From the NCBI GenBank assembly GCA_904066235.2, contig CAJFCV020000005.1, forward strand, positions 2,108,001 through 2,172,000: a stretch of DNA of 64,000 nt, given 5' to 3'. Made by a program: the position numbers and the translations under genes. How positions within the stretch are numbered: position 1 is the first letter of the stretch; each line of letters starts with the position of its first letter. The notes under the pieces are model-generated. The model ran no database searches. It was not told the DNA's origin and saw nothing but the letters and a program-made list of their open reading frames with translations. This DNA is from Bursaphelenchus xylophilus. Lineage: Eukaryota; Nematoda; Chromadorea; Rhabditida; Aphelenchoididae. This document shows positions 12,173 through 25,136 of this stretch, piece by piece.

Positions 12173-12985
12173 GGAACTGGGACGATTGTGGAAACCGAAA
12201 AGTATTATTTTTCTTCGATGCAAGTGTCGAAATTAGGATAATCGAGGGTGGTAAATATAATTTTGAAAATGAGGGTCATTTTTTTGATCTTTACTTTTTT
12301 CCTTAAGTAGTACTGTAAAGTAGTAATTTTTTGAATTTTTTTCACAAATACTCGACTTGGTTGTTTTCGATGGTGCTACTTTCAAATCAGAGAAAAATGA
12401 ATAAGATTTTCGAAATCAGCAGGGTCAAAAACCCCAAATTGAGTATTCAGGATAAAAATTCAAAAGATTACTACTTTACGGTACTACTTAAGGAAAAAAG
12501 TACAGATCAAAAAAAAATAATGTCATTTTCGAAATCAGCACCCTCGATTATCCTAATTTCGACACTTGCATCGAAGAAAAACAATAATTTTCGGTTTCCC
12601 CAATAGTCCAACTCCGGGATCGCACAATGCGAAGTTTAGGAATGGTCGGAAAAATTGCACTGTGCGATAAAATTTTAGGCAAACCACGGGCTAATTATAA
12701 AAACTTGACGCGTTTGTGAATACGATAAAGTATTTGAGACGACAAAAGTGCTGGAAACTAATTTTTCAGGGCCTTTTTTTATTTCCGCACAGTGCAATGC
12801 AAAAAATAATGGAAAATTCCGGCCGCACAGTGCAAATTTAAAAAAATTTTAAAACTTGGGCTTCGCAGACAATATTGAGTTGAAAAGAAATATGACTAGA
12901 GGTGTTAGGAAGATTGTGGTATCAGTAGTAAAAATTTCGAAGTAAAATTTCACCGCACAGTGCAGTTATGGGAACATTTTTAATC
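12173..12985. repeat. Foldback plus flank, duplicated at 19,700-20,535
   Basis: The first part (12178-12620) is an inverted repeat whose ends read GGAAACCGAAAAGTATTATT and its complement. The part to 12985 contains several GCACAGTGC motifs. The whole ~800-bp unit recurs at about 19700-20535 in an intron of the CSE1 gene, in the same order and orientation. No coding capacity. Confidence 0.8.
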
Positions 12986-13436
12986 ATTGCACAGTGCAAA
13001 GAAAAAATAGCCAAAAAAGTCCGATTGCACCGTGCGATGTCGAAAAATTTTAATTTTATAGAGCGTCGAGTTATGTGATACCCCCAAAAATCAGACCGCA
13101 TCTGAATTCCGCCAATTTTTTTAAAAAAATCCTTGAGATTTTCAAGTTTAAGGGCGCACAGTTCAGCTTCAACCCCATAAACTAATAAATTTTTTTCGTT
13201 CTTCTGTTCGCACGCCGTTGTCGCTCTCCAGAAATTTCAGCCCGCTTACTTTCGAAACGCCGTTCCAAACCATCTTGGAGAAGATCCTTTCGCGGGGAGA
13301 TCCATCTTTTCCTTTCTAATTTCCCACGCTCTTGACAACAATAGAACACAAAAAAAGATTGTTATTGTACGAAAGGGAATGCGCATAAGTAGTGGCATTT
13401 AGATTTGTTACTTTTACAAGGGGTTGGTGATTTAGA

Positions 13437-14290
13437 TGGGTTTGGGGATTGCACGGTGCAATAAAAAATCAGGTCGTATTTTAGGTTTATCTAAAAAATA
13501 AAGTGAGAAATTAACAGTATGGGAATTCTAGAGGACTATTAATTATCAATCACCCACAATGAGAATCATAGATCTTCAGGGTACCTCAAATTTTCACCAA
13601 TATTATCTTTGCACGGTGCAGCAAAAAGTAAGGTCGTATTTTGCAGTAAATGGTAGGAGGAGGTTAGAAATGAAGAATGTGATACATGCAATGAATATTA
13701 AACCATTTGGAAATCAAATCTATAGCTTTATAGACCTTCAGGATATCAACATTTTTATCAACCTCTTCTTCGGACTGTGCAGCAAAAAGTAAGGTCGTAT
13801 TATAGAGTGTTGCTAGGAAGAATAAGGTCGGAAAGAAACAGTATGAGAATTCTAGACGGCTATTAATCATAAATAACTCAAATTTAGACTCAAAGGTCTT
13901 CAGGGCACCTCAAATTTTCATCAATCTTATGTTTGCACTGTGCAGCGAAAAATAAGGTCGTATTTTAGAGTGCCAGGTAAATAAGGTTAGAAATTAAAAT
14001 GAGATACTTGCAGTGAATATTAGACCATTTTGAAATGAATTCTAGCCTGACAGACCTTCAGGGTGCCTCAAATTTTCATCAATCTTAATTTTGCACTGTG
14101 CAGCAAAAAGTAAGGTCGTATTTTGCAGTAATGCTAGGAGGAGAAGGTTAGAAATGAATAATGAGATACTTGCAGTGAATATTAAACCATTTGGAAATCA
14201 AATCTAGCTTTATAGACCTTCAGGAAATCCAAAATTACGTCAATAGTATCTTTGCACTGTGCAGTAAAAGGTAAAGTCATACTTTAAAAC
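13437..14290. repeat. Tandem array, ~160-bp unit, about five copies
   Basis: The phrase GACCTTCAGGGTACCTCAAA or a variant returns near 13570, 13735, 13891, 14049 and 14213, at spacings of about 156-167 bp. Each unit contains a GCACTGTGCAGCAAAAAGTA-type block followed by AAGGTCGTATTTT. Units differ by substitutions and small indels, so the array is old or degenerate. Confidence 0.85.
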
Positions 14291-15477
14291 TCCCGCCCTA
14301 ATGCCAAAAAATGATAGAAGTATTCTTCTAGTCCATTTCTTGTTCTTCTGCGATCAAATTTACTATTACATAATCACTACTATTAACTATATCCAATAAT
14401 CTTCCCCACTGCACTGTGCAATCTTCTAAAAAGCCTAAATTTTTCCGTCGCACTGTGCCATAATCATTCTTAACTCCATCCAAACAGTAAGCATTTCGAA
14501 AAAAATAAGGAACGCTTTATTTTCGAAAATTCGTAAGTGGCCTTTGCAAATAGGTAGGAATACCCAATGAAATGTAAATTTCTCGCCCTTTCCCAAATAT
14601 ATTCGATTACTCACCTTGTGAAGAGAATGCAATTCAGAGGGCCCAAGGGTCATAAAATAAAAATATCCTAGGGTAATTTGGAAATTGATTTGAAAAAATT
14701 GCAATTTATATACTTTATAAATCATTGCACAGTGCAGAAAAAACAAAAAAAAATCCCATCGCACAGTGCGGATTATCGAATTAATAAATTAATTTCTCAA
14801 AATAAAAAAAAATTGTCTCAAAAAACCCTATGAAGTTGCCTAAAATCTGCTCTCAACAAACCCAAAAATTACATGGCACTTCAAACTACTCCCGTTACAA
14901 ATCCCCCCTCATTTGCCACCCTTTCTAATTTCCATATACCCCATTCGCTTTGGGCGTCCTCCAAACGCAGGAAACCCTTTGCCTCAAGCGGCGCGTCGCG
15001 TGGCCAGCGCTCCGTTAAATCCGCCAAAAAAGGGGCGAATTTGATTTACCTGCCGCGGGAGCGCACGCGCGCTGGCTCCGCAGAAAAGGACATGGAGCAT
15101 ATCCAGGGTAACAGGTGTGGCGGGGAAGAAGCGAGCGACCCGGGAGGGCAAAGGGAATAATAAAATACAAAAAAACATGGCGATTGTTGCGACTTCCCCG
15201 TAAAAATTTCCTTTTTCAATCAATCAAGGTTCTAAAAAGAGTAGATAAGACAAAAATAAAAGAAAAAACAATAGACAAGCCAACATAAAACAATATTTCC
15301 CACCAAAACACACATAATGGACAGACACATGAAGACCCCAAAAGCAAAATTTCTTCCGCTAGTTTATTATCAACAAGCCAATAATTTATGTTCAACTTGA
15401 TGAAGTTTTCATTAATTAAATAACATCAGAGAGTGAGGGTAGAACAAAAACAAATGTGTGTTACAGGAATAATAAGA
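14291..15477. other. Intergenic downstream of UAP56; GC-rich patch
   Basis: More GCACTGTGC motifs lie at 14,400-14,770. A GC-rich patch with CpGs spans 14,870-15,180. The UAP56 3' UTR should lie in 15,300-15,477, but no canonical AATAAA on the minus strand is obvious. Confidence 0.4.
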
Positions 15478-18141
15478 TCAGTTGGCGCCGGTCTCGTCGA
15501 TGTAGGTTCCCTTGTCCAATTCGTCGGGCAGTTCGGGGATGGTGACGTCGAAGCGGTCTTGGACTCCGTTCAGGGTTTGGGCGTCGGTTTCGTCCGAGAC
15601 GAACGTGATGGCCAGGCCTTTGGTTCCGAAGCGACCAGCACGAGCGACCTAAAAAAAAATGAATAATATAAAAAAAGGTTACTCCAAGGACCTCTGCAGA
15701 CCAATCAGCACTTCCTAAGACTGCTACAAAATAAACTACAGTATTCTGGGGGAGAGTAAACGGGATCTTCTTTGCTTGGACTTGGATAAATTTGAGTAAA
15801 TCTTGACAACTTGTGCGCTACTGGCCTCGCCTTCAACCGGCTTCGGTCCAAACTTGCAAAAGACCTTCTCCGATCCGTCCTCTTCAATTTCACCAACATT
15901 GTCGTTGACAATCGGACTAAAACTCAGTCAATATTACACTTGTCATACCTGATCGGAGAGAGGTCTTTCAGTCAGTCAGCCAGCCCCATCTCACCGACGG
16001 GAAAAGGGCCTTCCACTAGCCAAATTACAGTATTCCATGCATACTGTAACCATGTCATCGCTGTCGCCAATGAATTACAGTATCCATTCATACATTTTCC
16101 ATTCAAAACCACCTCATTTTACGTCGGGATTCCCGCTCTCATCCGAACTTGTAAACAACCTACTCGATGAAGATAAGTGTCCGAGCTGTCCGGCATGTCG
16201 TAGTTGAAGACAATGTTCACTCTTTCGATATCGATTCCACGGCCAAACAAGTCGGTGGCGACCAAGATTCGCTTCTGGAAGTCCTTGAACTGCTGATATC
16301 TGGAGAGGCGCTCTTCCTGCGACATTTGACGGTGGATGGCGATGGAGGGGAAGTTCTGTTCGGTGAGGAGTTGGTTCAGGGCTTGGCAACGTTGGACGCT
16401 CTTCATGAAGATCACAACCTAAAACCATATAAATTTAGAGAAAAAACGGCAAAAAATATAAAACAATACGAAATGTTTTATAAAATATGTCCAAAGCATC
16501 ACTAATGCACGGTGCATCGAAAAAATACCGGGCAAACTCTCAGCTTCAACGTCCCAAAAAAAAACAAGACCGGACGAGATGCGGATGGAAGTCGGTGAGA
16601 TCTCCAAAAACTGAAGATCCCGATGACCCCACCCAACAACTCTAACGTTGCTCTACCACATCGGTAACACAATTCAACCATATATCATCCCTAGAAGGGG
16701 CGAGGAGTCAAACTGCTGACTTACGCTGTGGGGAACCAAAAACCTCTAGTATAACATTGCTACTTCCACTAAAACACAAAAAAATAATTAAAAATCTTAC
16801 CTGATTAAACTCAAGCGCATCCAAAAGCTCCAACAACTTTCTGTTCTTCTCGTTCTCCTTCAGCTTCACATAATACTGCTGGAGTCCATGGAGGGTCAGC
16901 TTGGCATCATCATCAACAAACACTTCCATAGGCTAAAATAAGGTCATAAATCGTGTAACTATTCATCTATTTTGCGTTTCTGGAGATTCTCCAGCCAGTC
17001 AAGATCAATATAAACCCTTACCGATTGCATAAACTTCTTGCAGACCACTCTCAGATCCTTGGGCAATGTGGCCGAGAACATCATTACCTGCTTTTCGGTG
17101 GGAGTCTGACGGAAGATCAGTTGAACATCACGACGCATGTCCTCGTCGCCAATCATCTTGTCGCACTCGTCTAGGATAAAGTATTTAACATGACTCAGAT
17201 CCAGCGCCTTCGACTGGGACAGAGCCAACAAACGACCTGGGGTTCCGACCACAATGTGAGGAGTGTTAGTCTTCAACTTCTCCTCGTCCTTCTTGATGGG
17301 CATACCACCAAAGAAGACGGCTGTCTGAAAATTCAGTCGTTACGTTGGTCTAGTATAATATGTTGGTAAACCATGAAACTTGGATCAAATCTTCCTCCAG
17401 ACGTCCTAAAAACCAACGAAAACATTTCAAAGAACTCACCTTAATATTAGGCATGTATTTGGCGAACCTCTCATATTCCTTGTTGATCTGGAACGCCAGT
17501 TCTCTTGTGTGGCACATGACCAACACCGAGACCTCGCCATCAACCGGCTGTATCTGTTGCAGCGTGGCCAAAACAAAGACAGCGGTTTTTCCCATACCTG
17601 ACTTGGCCTGACAAATCACATCCATACCCAAGATGGCTTGAGGAATGCATTCGTGCTGGACTTCGGACGGATGTTCGAAACCGCAATCGATGATGGCTCG
17701 GAGCAATTCGGGTCTGAGCATGAGATCGCGGAAGCCGGAACTGTGAATGGACGCATAATGTCCCTGAAATTGAGGCGAAATAAGCAAGTTTTTGAAGAAA
17801 TTCGTATATTACACTAGTTCCTCGGGGATTTGGAAATTTCTCAAAAACTATCGGACAGAATCCCGCCAACTTTCTTGTGCAGTTACCTAAAGACCATCCC
17901 CAACTAATGAGAGTAAATTCGTCCAAGAATTCCACTTTAATCTAAGCCTACAACCATTTTCAGCTGAGCTTCCACTTGACAAAAAAAAATCCCCGATAAC
18001 ACCTAAAAACAAACACAAAAACCACAAGAAACATACCTTCATGGCCTTCTTGGCATCCCCACCGGAGCCATTCTCCGGCTTTTCGGTGGCATCGACCTCC
18101 TCCTGCTCTTCCTCATAGTCGAGAAGCTGATCCTCATCCAT
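15478..18141 (-). CDS. hel-1: DEAD-box RNA helicase UAP56/DDX39B (TREX mRNA export)
   Basis: Six exons: 18141-18037, 17763-17440, 17324-17022, 16932-16801, 16418-16164, 15648-15478. All introns are in phase 0, giving 429 aa, the usual length (human 428). UAP56 is a nuclear RNA-dependent ATPase that loads TREX components and the export adaptor ALYREF on mRNA and also acts in spliceosome assembly. Visible motifs: motif I AKSGMGKT (88-95), GTPGR (motif Ib), motif II DECD (195-198) instead of DEAD, which is diagnostic for this subfamily, motif III SAT (229-231), and motif [12 protein letters not shown] across the last splice junction. The acidic N-terminus [15 protein letters not shown] is typical. 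The start is the ATG that opens this conserved N-terminus; an upstream in-frame ATG at 18174 would add 11 unconserved residues. The gene symbol is the nematode orthologue name and is assigned by family. Confidence 0.96.
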
Positions 18142-19374
18142 CCTTATCTTTACCAAATCTTCAAAACAATGCAAAAGTTAGTGTGGAGAAACGTCGGGGG
18201 ACGTTGTTGTTCGCAACACGAAGAAATAAATTTCGAAAACAACGCAAAACTGGCCGGTCCACATCGACTTATGTTACACCAGACTCCTCATGTGTAATTC
18301 GGAGGCCGTCGACGCATGTGAAAGACAACATTCCGAGCCACGACATCAAAACGATAGAGAAATCGGGGCCAATGTGGCTTGCGAAATGGTTTTGGCGCTC
18401 AAGACGCCAATCGATTCCATCCACCGTAACTTCTCTGGCATTCCGTCGTTTTCGTGGTGGGACGCAAGTAGAAGTGCAGTGGGATGTAAAATATGAATAT
18501 TCTGGGTGTAAACTAGCTTCTACAGCCCAAATAAACAACTGAGAACATCAAAGAGCAGAAAAAATCTTGTTTTACCATCAAAAATAATAAGTTTTCGCTA
18601 AAATATTACACTTGACATCAGTCGTTTAAAATAATATCGCTAGAGCTCAAATCAAGACGCTTTTGCTAGAATAAGGTACCCAAAGACCTGCCAGCTGCTT
18701 TACGCGTTGTCACAGACATATATTCCACTTTTTCCTGCCAAAAAACAACGCGCCAATCGGAGCTCCCCTAGTATAATATAAATTTACGGCTACACCCGTA
18801 GTAATTGCGCATGCGCAACAACAACTGCACACAGTCAACTTGGAAGCATAGTCTTTATTCAAGAATCGATAAAAAGCACAGAGGACAGGGATTTATTGGA
18901 GTGAGATGTAAAGTTTAGAGTCGAGTGAGTATAAGATAAATTTGGAACCGTTTTGGAGGACGTCCGGAAAACAACGCGGGAATTAATTTGGACGTAAAGA
19001 AGACCTGTTTTTGGGGGCTAAAGTAATCTGTTTGGAAATTGACAACCTAAAGAAACAATGATTTTGATCAAAAAATTTGGAAATTACACAACAAATTGTA
19101 AAAACTTTACGAAAAAGCAATTAGAACAACTTTCAACAACGAAAAAAATAGTCGGGGATACGCCCACCCCTTGACTGCCACTCTACTCACAATTATACCA
19201 TTATCAACAACTAAAATTTCAGAAAAATTTTGAAAATTTCGGGAAACTCGCAAAAAATCGACCCTTTTCAAAAAAATCGTCAAAAAATTACAGTAATCCA
19301 CAAATAACAGATAGATAAATTAGTGTAAATTGTAGAGGAGTTCATGAGCTTGTCGCTTAATCCAAGTCTCCTCT
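18142..19374. other. Intergenic between CSE1 and UAP56
   Basis: It holds the UAP56 promoter side and the CSE1 3' flank. Short frames at 18183-18542 on both strands mirror each other and lack domains. One dispersed-motif copy (ATATTACACTTGACATCA) lies near 18603. Nothing else is recognised. Confidence 0.4.
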
Positions 19375-22300
19375 CTAAACCGCATACTGCGATATGGTAT
19401 TTTTGATTTTATCCGGGAGACAATCCACAGCCGATGGGTCCGTGGAAATGGCTTTTTGTACCATTTGGGCCAAAAATTTCTTCACATCGATGTCTTTGGG
19501 GATGATTGGGTCCGATTGGATGTTGGTCAGCTTGCAGTAGACATCAGCGGCTTCCGATTCGAGGTCTTCGTCGGCTTTTTCGAAGATCACCGAGGTGGTG
19601 GTGGACTCCACAACATCCACCGAGCACTCGACCAGGGCGCGGAAGATGGGTCTAAAATTCGACCGAATAAACGACCAATAAGTTTACGATCATTTCGGAA
19701 CAGGGACGATTGGAGTAAAGCACGATTGGGGAAACCGAAAAGTATTATTTTTCTTCGATGCAAGTGTCGAAATTAGGACAATCAAGGGTGCTGATTTCGA
19801 AAATGACATTCATTTTTTTTGATCTTTACTTTTTTCCTTAAGTAGTACTGTAAAGTAGCAATTTTTTGAATTTTTTTCATGAATACTCGATTTGGGGGTT
19901 TTCGACGATGCTGATTTTAAAACAAAAATAATAAGATTTTCGAAATCAGCACCATCAAAAACCCCCAAATCGAGTATTCATGAGAAAAATTCAAAAAAGT
20001 ACTACTTTACAGTACTACTTAAGGAAAAAAGTAAATATCAGAAAATGACCGTCATTTTCGAAATCAGCACTCCCGATTATCCTAATTTCGACACTTGCAT
20101 CGAAGAAAAATAATACTTTTCGGTTTCCCCGATCGTCTTTTCCCCAATCGTCCAACTCCGGGATCGCACAGTGCGAAGTTTAGGAACAGTGGGAAAAATT
20201 GCACTGTGCAATAAAATTTGAGGCATACCCCCGGGCTAGTTATAAAAACTCGACGCGTTTGTAAATACGATAAAGTATTCGAAACGAAAAAAGCGCTGGA
20301 AACTAATTTTTCAGGGCCTTTTTTATTTCCGCACAGTGCAATGCAAGAAATAATGAAAAGTTCCGGCCGCACAGTGCAAATTTAAAAAAAATTCAAAGCT
20401 TTAGCTCTGCAGATATTATTGAGTTGAAAAGAAATATTCTAGAGGTGTTAGGAAGATTGTGGTATCAGTAGTAAAAATTTCGAAGTAAAATTTCATCGCA
20501 CAGTGCAGTTAAGGGAAGGGGCTTTTTTTTCTGCACAGTGCAAAGAAAAAATAGCCAAAAAAGCTCGAATGCACTGTGCCATGCCGAAAAAAATCTGTTC
20601 CACCTAAAAATCAAAAAAAAAACTAATAACTTCCACTTACTTAATCAATTCGTACGTATCTCCGATTAGGGAGGCCAATCCAAGTACAATATGCCGTTTG
20701 TCGTCATAATTCTGAGCCAAATGGTTTTCTCTGAGCTCTTTGAGTAAGACTTTGTCCACCACCATCTGCACCATTCCTGGTTGGATTTCATTCAACACAT
20801 GGGCGAATCGTTCAGCTCCTTTGATATAAGCTAGTCTGGTCAAGAACAAGACGAAGATCCTCGTAAATCTCTGCGTTTTATTCGTTTGATATCTGTTCAA
20901 CATTGGCAGTAGGATACCTCTGGTGGTTAGGACTGGGTTAGTCTAAAAAATTGGCATTAATTTAGTCCTGACATCAATTTTTCTATCTAACAAGGAAAGT
21001 ACATCTATGGGGTATGGAGTTACAGGGCGAGACATATATCAAAAACCCGCAAAACTTTTCTGATTCAGAATATGCGAAAATTAGCTGCCCAATTTTGGTT
21101 TGTAAGGGTGAAAAAAGCATCAGAACTTTCCTCGCAACACCACGCAAACGCCTTTTTGACAAGTTTTTACCAATTCAAAAGCTTTGTTTTGAGCTAAAGT
21201 AAACCATCTTGGTAGCCTTACAATATCAAATTTGATTAATACTACACCTTAATTAGTATTTCCAATGTAAAACAGGGGCACTTGCGTTGTGTTTTTTTTA
21301 TATTGGAACTACAAATTAAGGTGTAGTATTAAGGTGTAGTAAATCAAATTTGATATTTTAAGGCTTTTCAAGATGTCAGGGTTTATTGTAGCTCCAAACA
21401 AAGCTTTTGAATTGGTAAAAACTTCGTCAAAAAGGCATTTGCGTGGTGTTGCGAGAAAAGTTCTGAAGCTTTTTCGTCCTTACAAACCAAAATTGGGCAG
21501 CTAATTATTACATATTCTGAACCAGAAAAGTTTTGCGATTTTTTTTGATATATGCCTCGACTTGTAACTCCATAACCCATAGAAGTACTTTCCTTGTAAA
21601 CTAATACTATTTTCGGCAAAAAGTCCTTGAAATTTCCTGCGACTCTGCACTGTGCATGAACCCAAAAACCATTTTTGCACTGTGCATCCGGCCCAAAAAG
21701 TGCTTTTGCACAGTGCAATTTTGTTTTTTTGCCTTACGTCCCGTCCCATTTTTCGCAGTGACAAATCAACTTTTCACAGTGCGACGAGATTTGGGGGTCG
21801 CAAAAAATTCGAAAATTCCAAGGACTTTTTGTCGGGACTAGTATCAACTATCAAGTATAACATAAATTCCTACATCGTAATGTGGAATAAGCGCCGTGGC
21901 CAGTCGGAATCCATTCTCTTCCAGGGTTCTCGAGCTGATCAAGCTCTGATAGCATCCCATGACGCTTTCCACATTCCCCGATCTCAAAACAAAGTCCGGC
22001 GCGGTTTTAATAAACGCCTCAAAAATCGTTGTGAGTGCCGGAGCGTTCACAACCCTCTGCCAGAAGGTTCCTCGGACCAGATGGGGGAAGAAACTCTCAT
22101 ATTTCTCGGCTCCGTAGTCCTGACGGCCAAGGCGTTTCTCGGTTTCGGACTGGTACAGGAGCAAAGCGACGATTTGGAGGGAGTACGGGACAAAATCCAC
22201 CAAATCTGCGCTGATAATTTGCTCGATTAGGGGCATTACTCGCTCAGATATGGCTTCTTGAATGTAGGGGAAGCTCTTTTTGATCACCACACACAGAGAT

Positions 22301-25136
22301 TCGAACACCAAGTGTGTAAACATCGGATTTTGGGACTCCTTGACGACCGCTTCGATGAGGCGGACCAGGAAATCCACGTACACATTGGCGGATTCGGCTT
22401 GTTTTTGCTGAAAATGGATAAAAACTTGTGAAAACTTATCAAATTCTCGAAAAAATTTCAAATTTTGACCTAAAGTAATATAAAAATTTTTCATTTCCAA
22501 AAATTACCCCATATTTGACCCCAAACTCACATCCATCAAGGACAAACACCTCATAAACGCCTTCATCAAGTAGTGGGACTTCTGCGAGTCGGGTTTTTGG
22601 ATCGCCGAAATCAATGCCTCCAGGTAATCATGTGCGGGGATCGTTTGGGAATTGAAGATCAGCTCCTGAAATGGCCTCTATTCTCCTTGAAACTCCTCAA
22701 AATTCATCAAAACACAACTTAAAATCACAAAAACTCCAAAAAATCGCCAAATTTATATTACACATGCCGCACTTACATTATTTTTCTTGACAGTTGCCAG
22801 CTTATCGAATGCATAGCCCAAAAAGTGGTGCAGAATAACTTTATCCGAGCCTAGGATTCTTCTAGCGTATGCGTTCGGTTTTCCAAATGCTTCAATCAAG
22901 ACCTGCGGATCTAATTGGTTCCTGAACAAGACCACAAAATTCAGCGCGTCAGCAATCAAGATTGGAGGGTACGAGTTGACGTCCACCTCGACCAGTTCTG
23001 GACGGACAAAACTGTTGTAAAAATCGTGAATATTGATGAGTTGGGAGACCGAAGTTGCACCTTGTCTGGCGGTGGTTGACTTGGATGCCAGAGCCGAAAC
23101 CAAGAAGTAAACGACGTCTTTTTTGATCCAATTTTGTGTCGGATTGGACTGAAATTCAATTTTGATTAGTTTTAACATCAAATCAACCGAAAATTTATAA
23201 GATTTCAGTGAAAAAATGAAGGTATCAAAAGACTACCTAAAACAATATAATTTACCTGAAATTCATTAAGATATTGAGTGATGGCTTGGCCCAGAACATT
23301 AAAAACATCATTTTCAAAGTATTTCGTCAAGGCTCGGACAAAATCGACAGCTCCACGACGTCTGGTTTCCAAATCAAGACCTAAAACAAGGTAAAGCAAT
23401 ATAAAAATTCTCAAAATTCCATGACAAACCAAATAGATCTAAAATCAAGAGCTTTCTAATAAAAGAATATGTATTTTTCAACCTAATCCATCACAATATT
23501 CGTTAGTAAACCAACAAAATTTACCTTCAATATCCCTTTTGAGGTAATCAAATGGTTCATCTTCAAACTGTTCCAAATCCTCCTGTCGCAGCGTCAAATT
23601 CTTGATCACGACAGCTTGACAAATCTGCTCCAAAACTCCGGGCTCCCGAAAGATTTGGCCGTATCGTTCTCGCTCACAGACCGCCGACAAATATCCCAAA
23701 GCGGCATTGACGAGAAGGTCAAACCGGACACGATGATCGGTCTGGACCAGCAAATTCCACACAATCTCGATGAACTTCATAATGTACGGTAAGAATTCCT
23801 CTTCGAAGCGTTGGGAAAACAGCTTGGCAATATCACAAATGACTCGTTTTAAATTATCCAGGTTGTTTGGTTCCGTCGAATCGGATCGAGCCTCATAAGT
23901 CGGGAGTTTCAACGCCAAAAGACGAAGGTAGCCGGTCATCCACTCTTCGAGATGGTCCTGAAGACAACAAGAATTGAAAAGGTAATTTTTCAACCAAAAA
24001 TTATATTGCACTTGACATCAACCTAAAAGTCGAACAAAAAAATCAAAATCATACCTCAAAGAACTCGGGAAGGTCTTGCCAGATGAGAGAGTAGTATATT
24101 TTACTCAACAACAGCAAAACTTCAAGCCATTGGTTCTGTTCATCCACCGAAATTGAGGGCTCTTGTCCCTCTGCCGGGATAATCTCAACCATCCTCTTGA
24201 ACAGGTCCGTAATTGGTTGTGCGATACTTTTCAAGACATGGATGATCTCTCGGATCAAATCATCAGATCGTCCATGCTTTCGGTAACGATGAACCAGCTG
24301 TTCGATGGCGGTTAGCGACGCCAAAATGTGGGTGAAATCGCCGGTGAGGTTTTGGGCGAGGATCTCCATCAAATTCTCCCACCGATGAGGGAAATCGTAG
24401 GTTCCGATGATGCAGAGGGCTTGCGAAAGTTGTCTTCGGTAAACTTCTTCCATTTGAAACATCCCACTGATCACAATTTGACGGATCCGTTCTCTTTCCG
24501 ATTCCTCAAGAGGAGCAACAGCCAATGTGCCTTCTGGGTTCTGAAAATTGACGGTTTAAGTTAATAGGACGAAATTCAGCTAACGAATTTATGCTAAAAC
24601 TGACCACAAGGCCGCCATAGAGCTATATTTTATATGGGGCATCACATCTCATCAAAAAATATTGAGTTATAGCCGTCTTTTCAAAAATTCGCCGACGAAT
24701 CCTCATGGATAATATTAAATTGGTCATATCTAGAAACTCAACCACTCAAGACAGCTCAAATTCCTTATCGACCTGCTCAAGACTTCCAAGAAACTGTATT
24801 CCAAATATCAAAATTCTGCTTCTCATCTCCAACCCATACCATCAAATTTTCCGACCTTACCCTTGGTCAATATATCCCGTACTCACCCAATTATTCCTGA
24901 TGAAATTCTTGAACGCCACAGCAGCGGCAATTTTAATATCGTTGCCCACACTTGTCTCATTGATAACCTGCAGTAGCACTTCGGCAAACCCTAAAGAACA
25001 ATAAAACAATATGAAGTTACATACCTGGAGTCTTTGAAAGTTCTTCCAGTTGTTGTTCGGCTTGCTTTATAATCTGACTACTCGGCGAAATACTTGCTTG
25101 CAGGATGGCTGGTAAATTCTCCACAATTCCGGCCAT
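19375..25136 (-). CDS. xpo-2: Exportin-2 / CSE1 (importin-alpha re-exporter)
   Basis: Ten exons: 25136-25025, 24990-24887, 24540-24055, 23957-23525, 23380-23256, 23148-22777, 22665-22531, 22407-21874, 20942-20641, 19651-19375. Phases agree throughout and give 959 aa (human CSE1L 971). CSE1 is a HEAT-repeat karyopherin that binds RanGTP and importin-alpha in the nucleus and returns importin-alpha to the cytoplasm. Family signatures: IAAAVAFKNFIRNNW in the importin-beta N-terminal domain, SLIWQDLPEFFEDHLEEWM, WNLLVQTDHRVRFDLLV, LDLETRRRGAVDFVRAL, HLVFESLCVVIKKSFPYIQEA and the LNEIQPGM region. The apparent in-frame TAA ending the open frame at 20641 is spliced out: the donor follows ATTAA and the next exon supplies A, giving Lys. 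Introns host a MITE (20991-21596) and a duplicated repeat unit (19700-20535). The start is the ATG of MAGIVENLPAILQ, about 40 bases behind a possible TTTAG acceptor. Confidence 0.96.
19700..20535. repeat. Foldback repeat unit, second copy
   Basis: Matches 12173-12985 over the inverted repeat (19,703-20,163) and the following GCACAGTGC-rich flank. It lies in the last intron (19652-20640) of the CSE1 gene. Confidence 0.8.
20991..21596. mobile_element. MITE family 2 in CSE1 intron
   Basis: The left end CAAGGAAAGTACATCTATGG and right end AGAAGTACTTTCCTTG are flanked by TAA on both sides. It contains an extra internal duplication near 21,230-21,350. It is located in the intron between exons 22407-21874 and 20942-20641. 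Confidence 0.88.
21640..21790. repeat. GCACAGTGC motif cluster
   Basis: Several copies of GCACTGTGC/GCACAGTGC and eroded variants lie within 150 bp, next to the MITE, in the same CSE1 intron. Beyond this point the motif is almost absent from the window, apart from 32,040-32,110. Confidence 0.55.

Noticed and set aside
13437..14290. Possible CRISPR array
   Set aside because: The repeat unit is ~160 bp with diverged copies and no unique spacers; the host is eukaryotic. It is a satellite-type tandem repeat.
16708..18542. Additional frames antisense or frame-shifted to UAP56 (for example 16167-16505 plus, 16114-16428 minus)
   Set aside because: They are shadows of the conserved helicase exons.
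20630..20650. Premature TAA stop in the CSE1 frame
   Set aside because: The TAA spans the exon-intron border; the donor GTAAGT follows ATTAA and splicing restores Lys.
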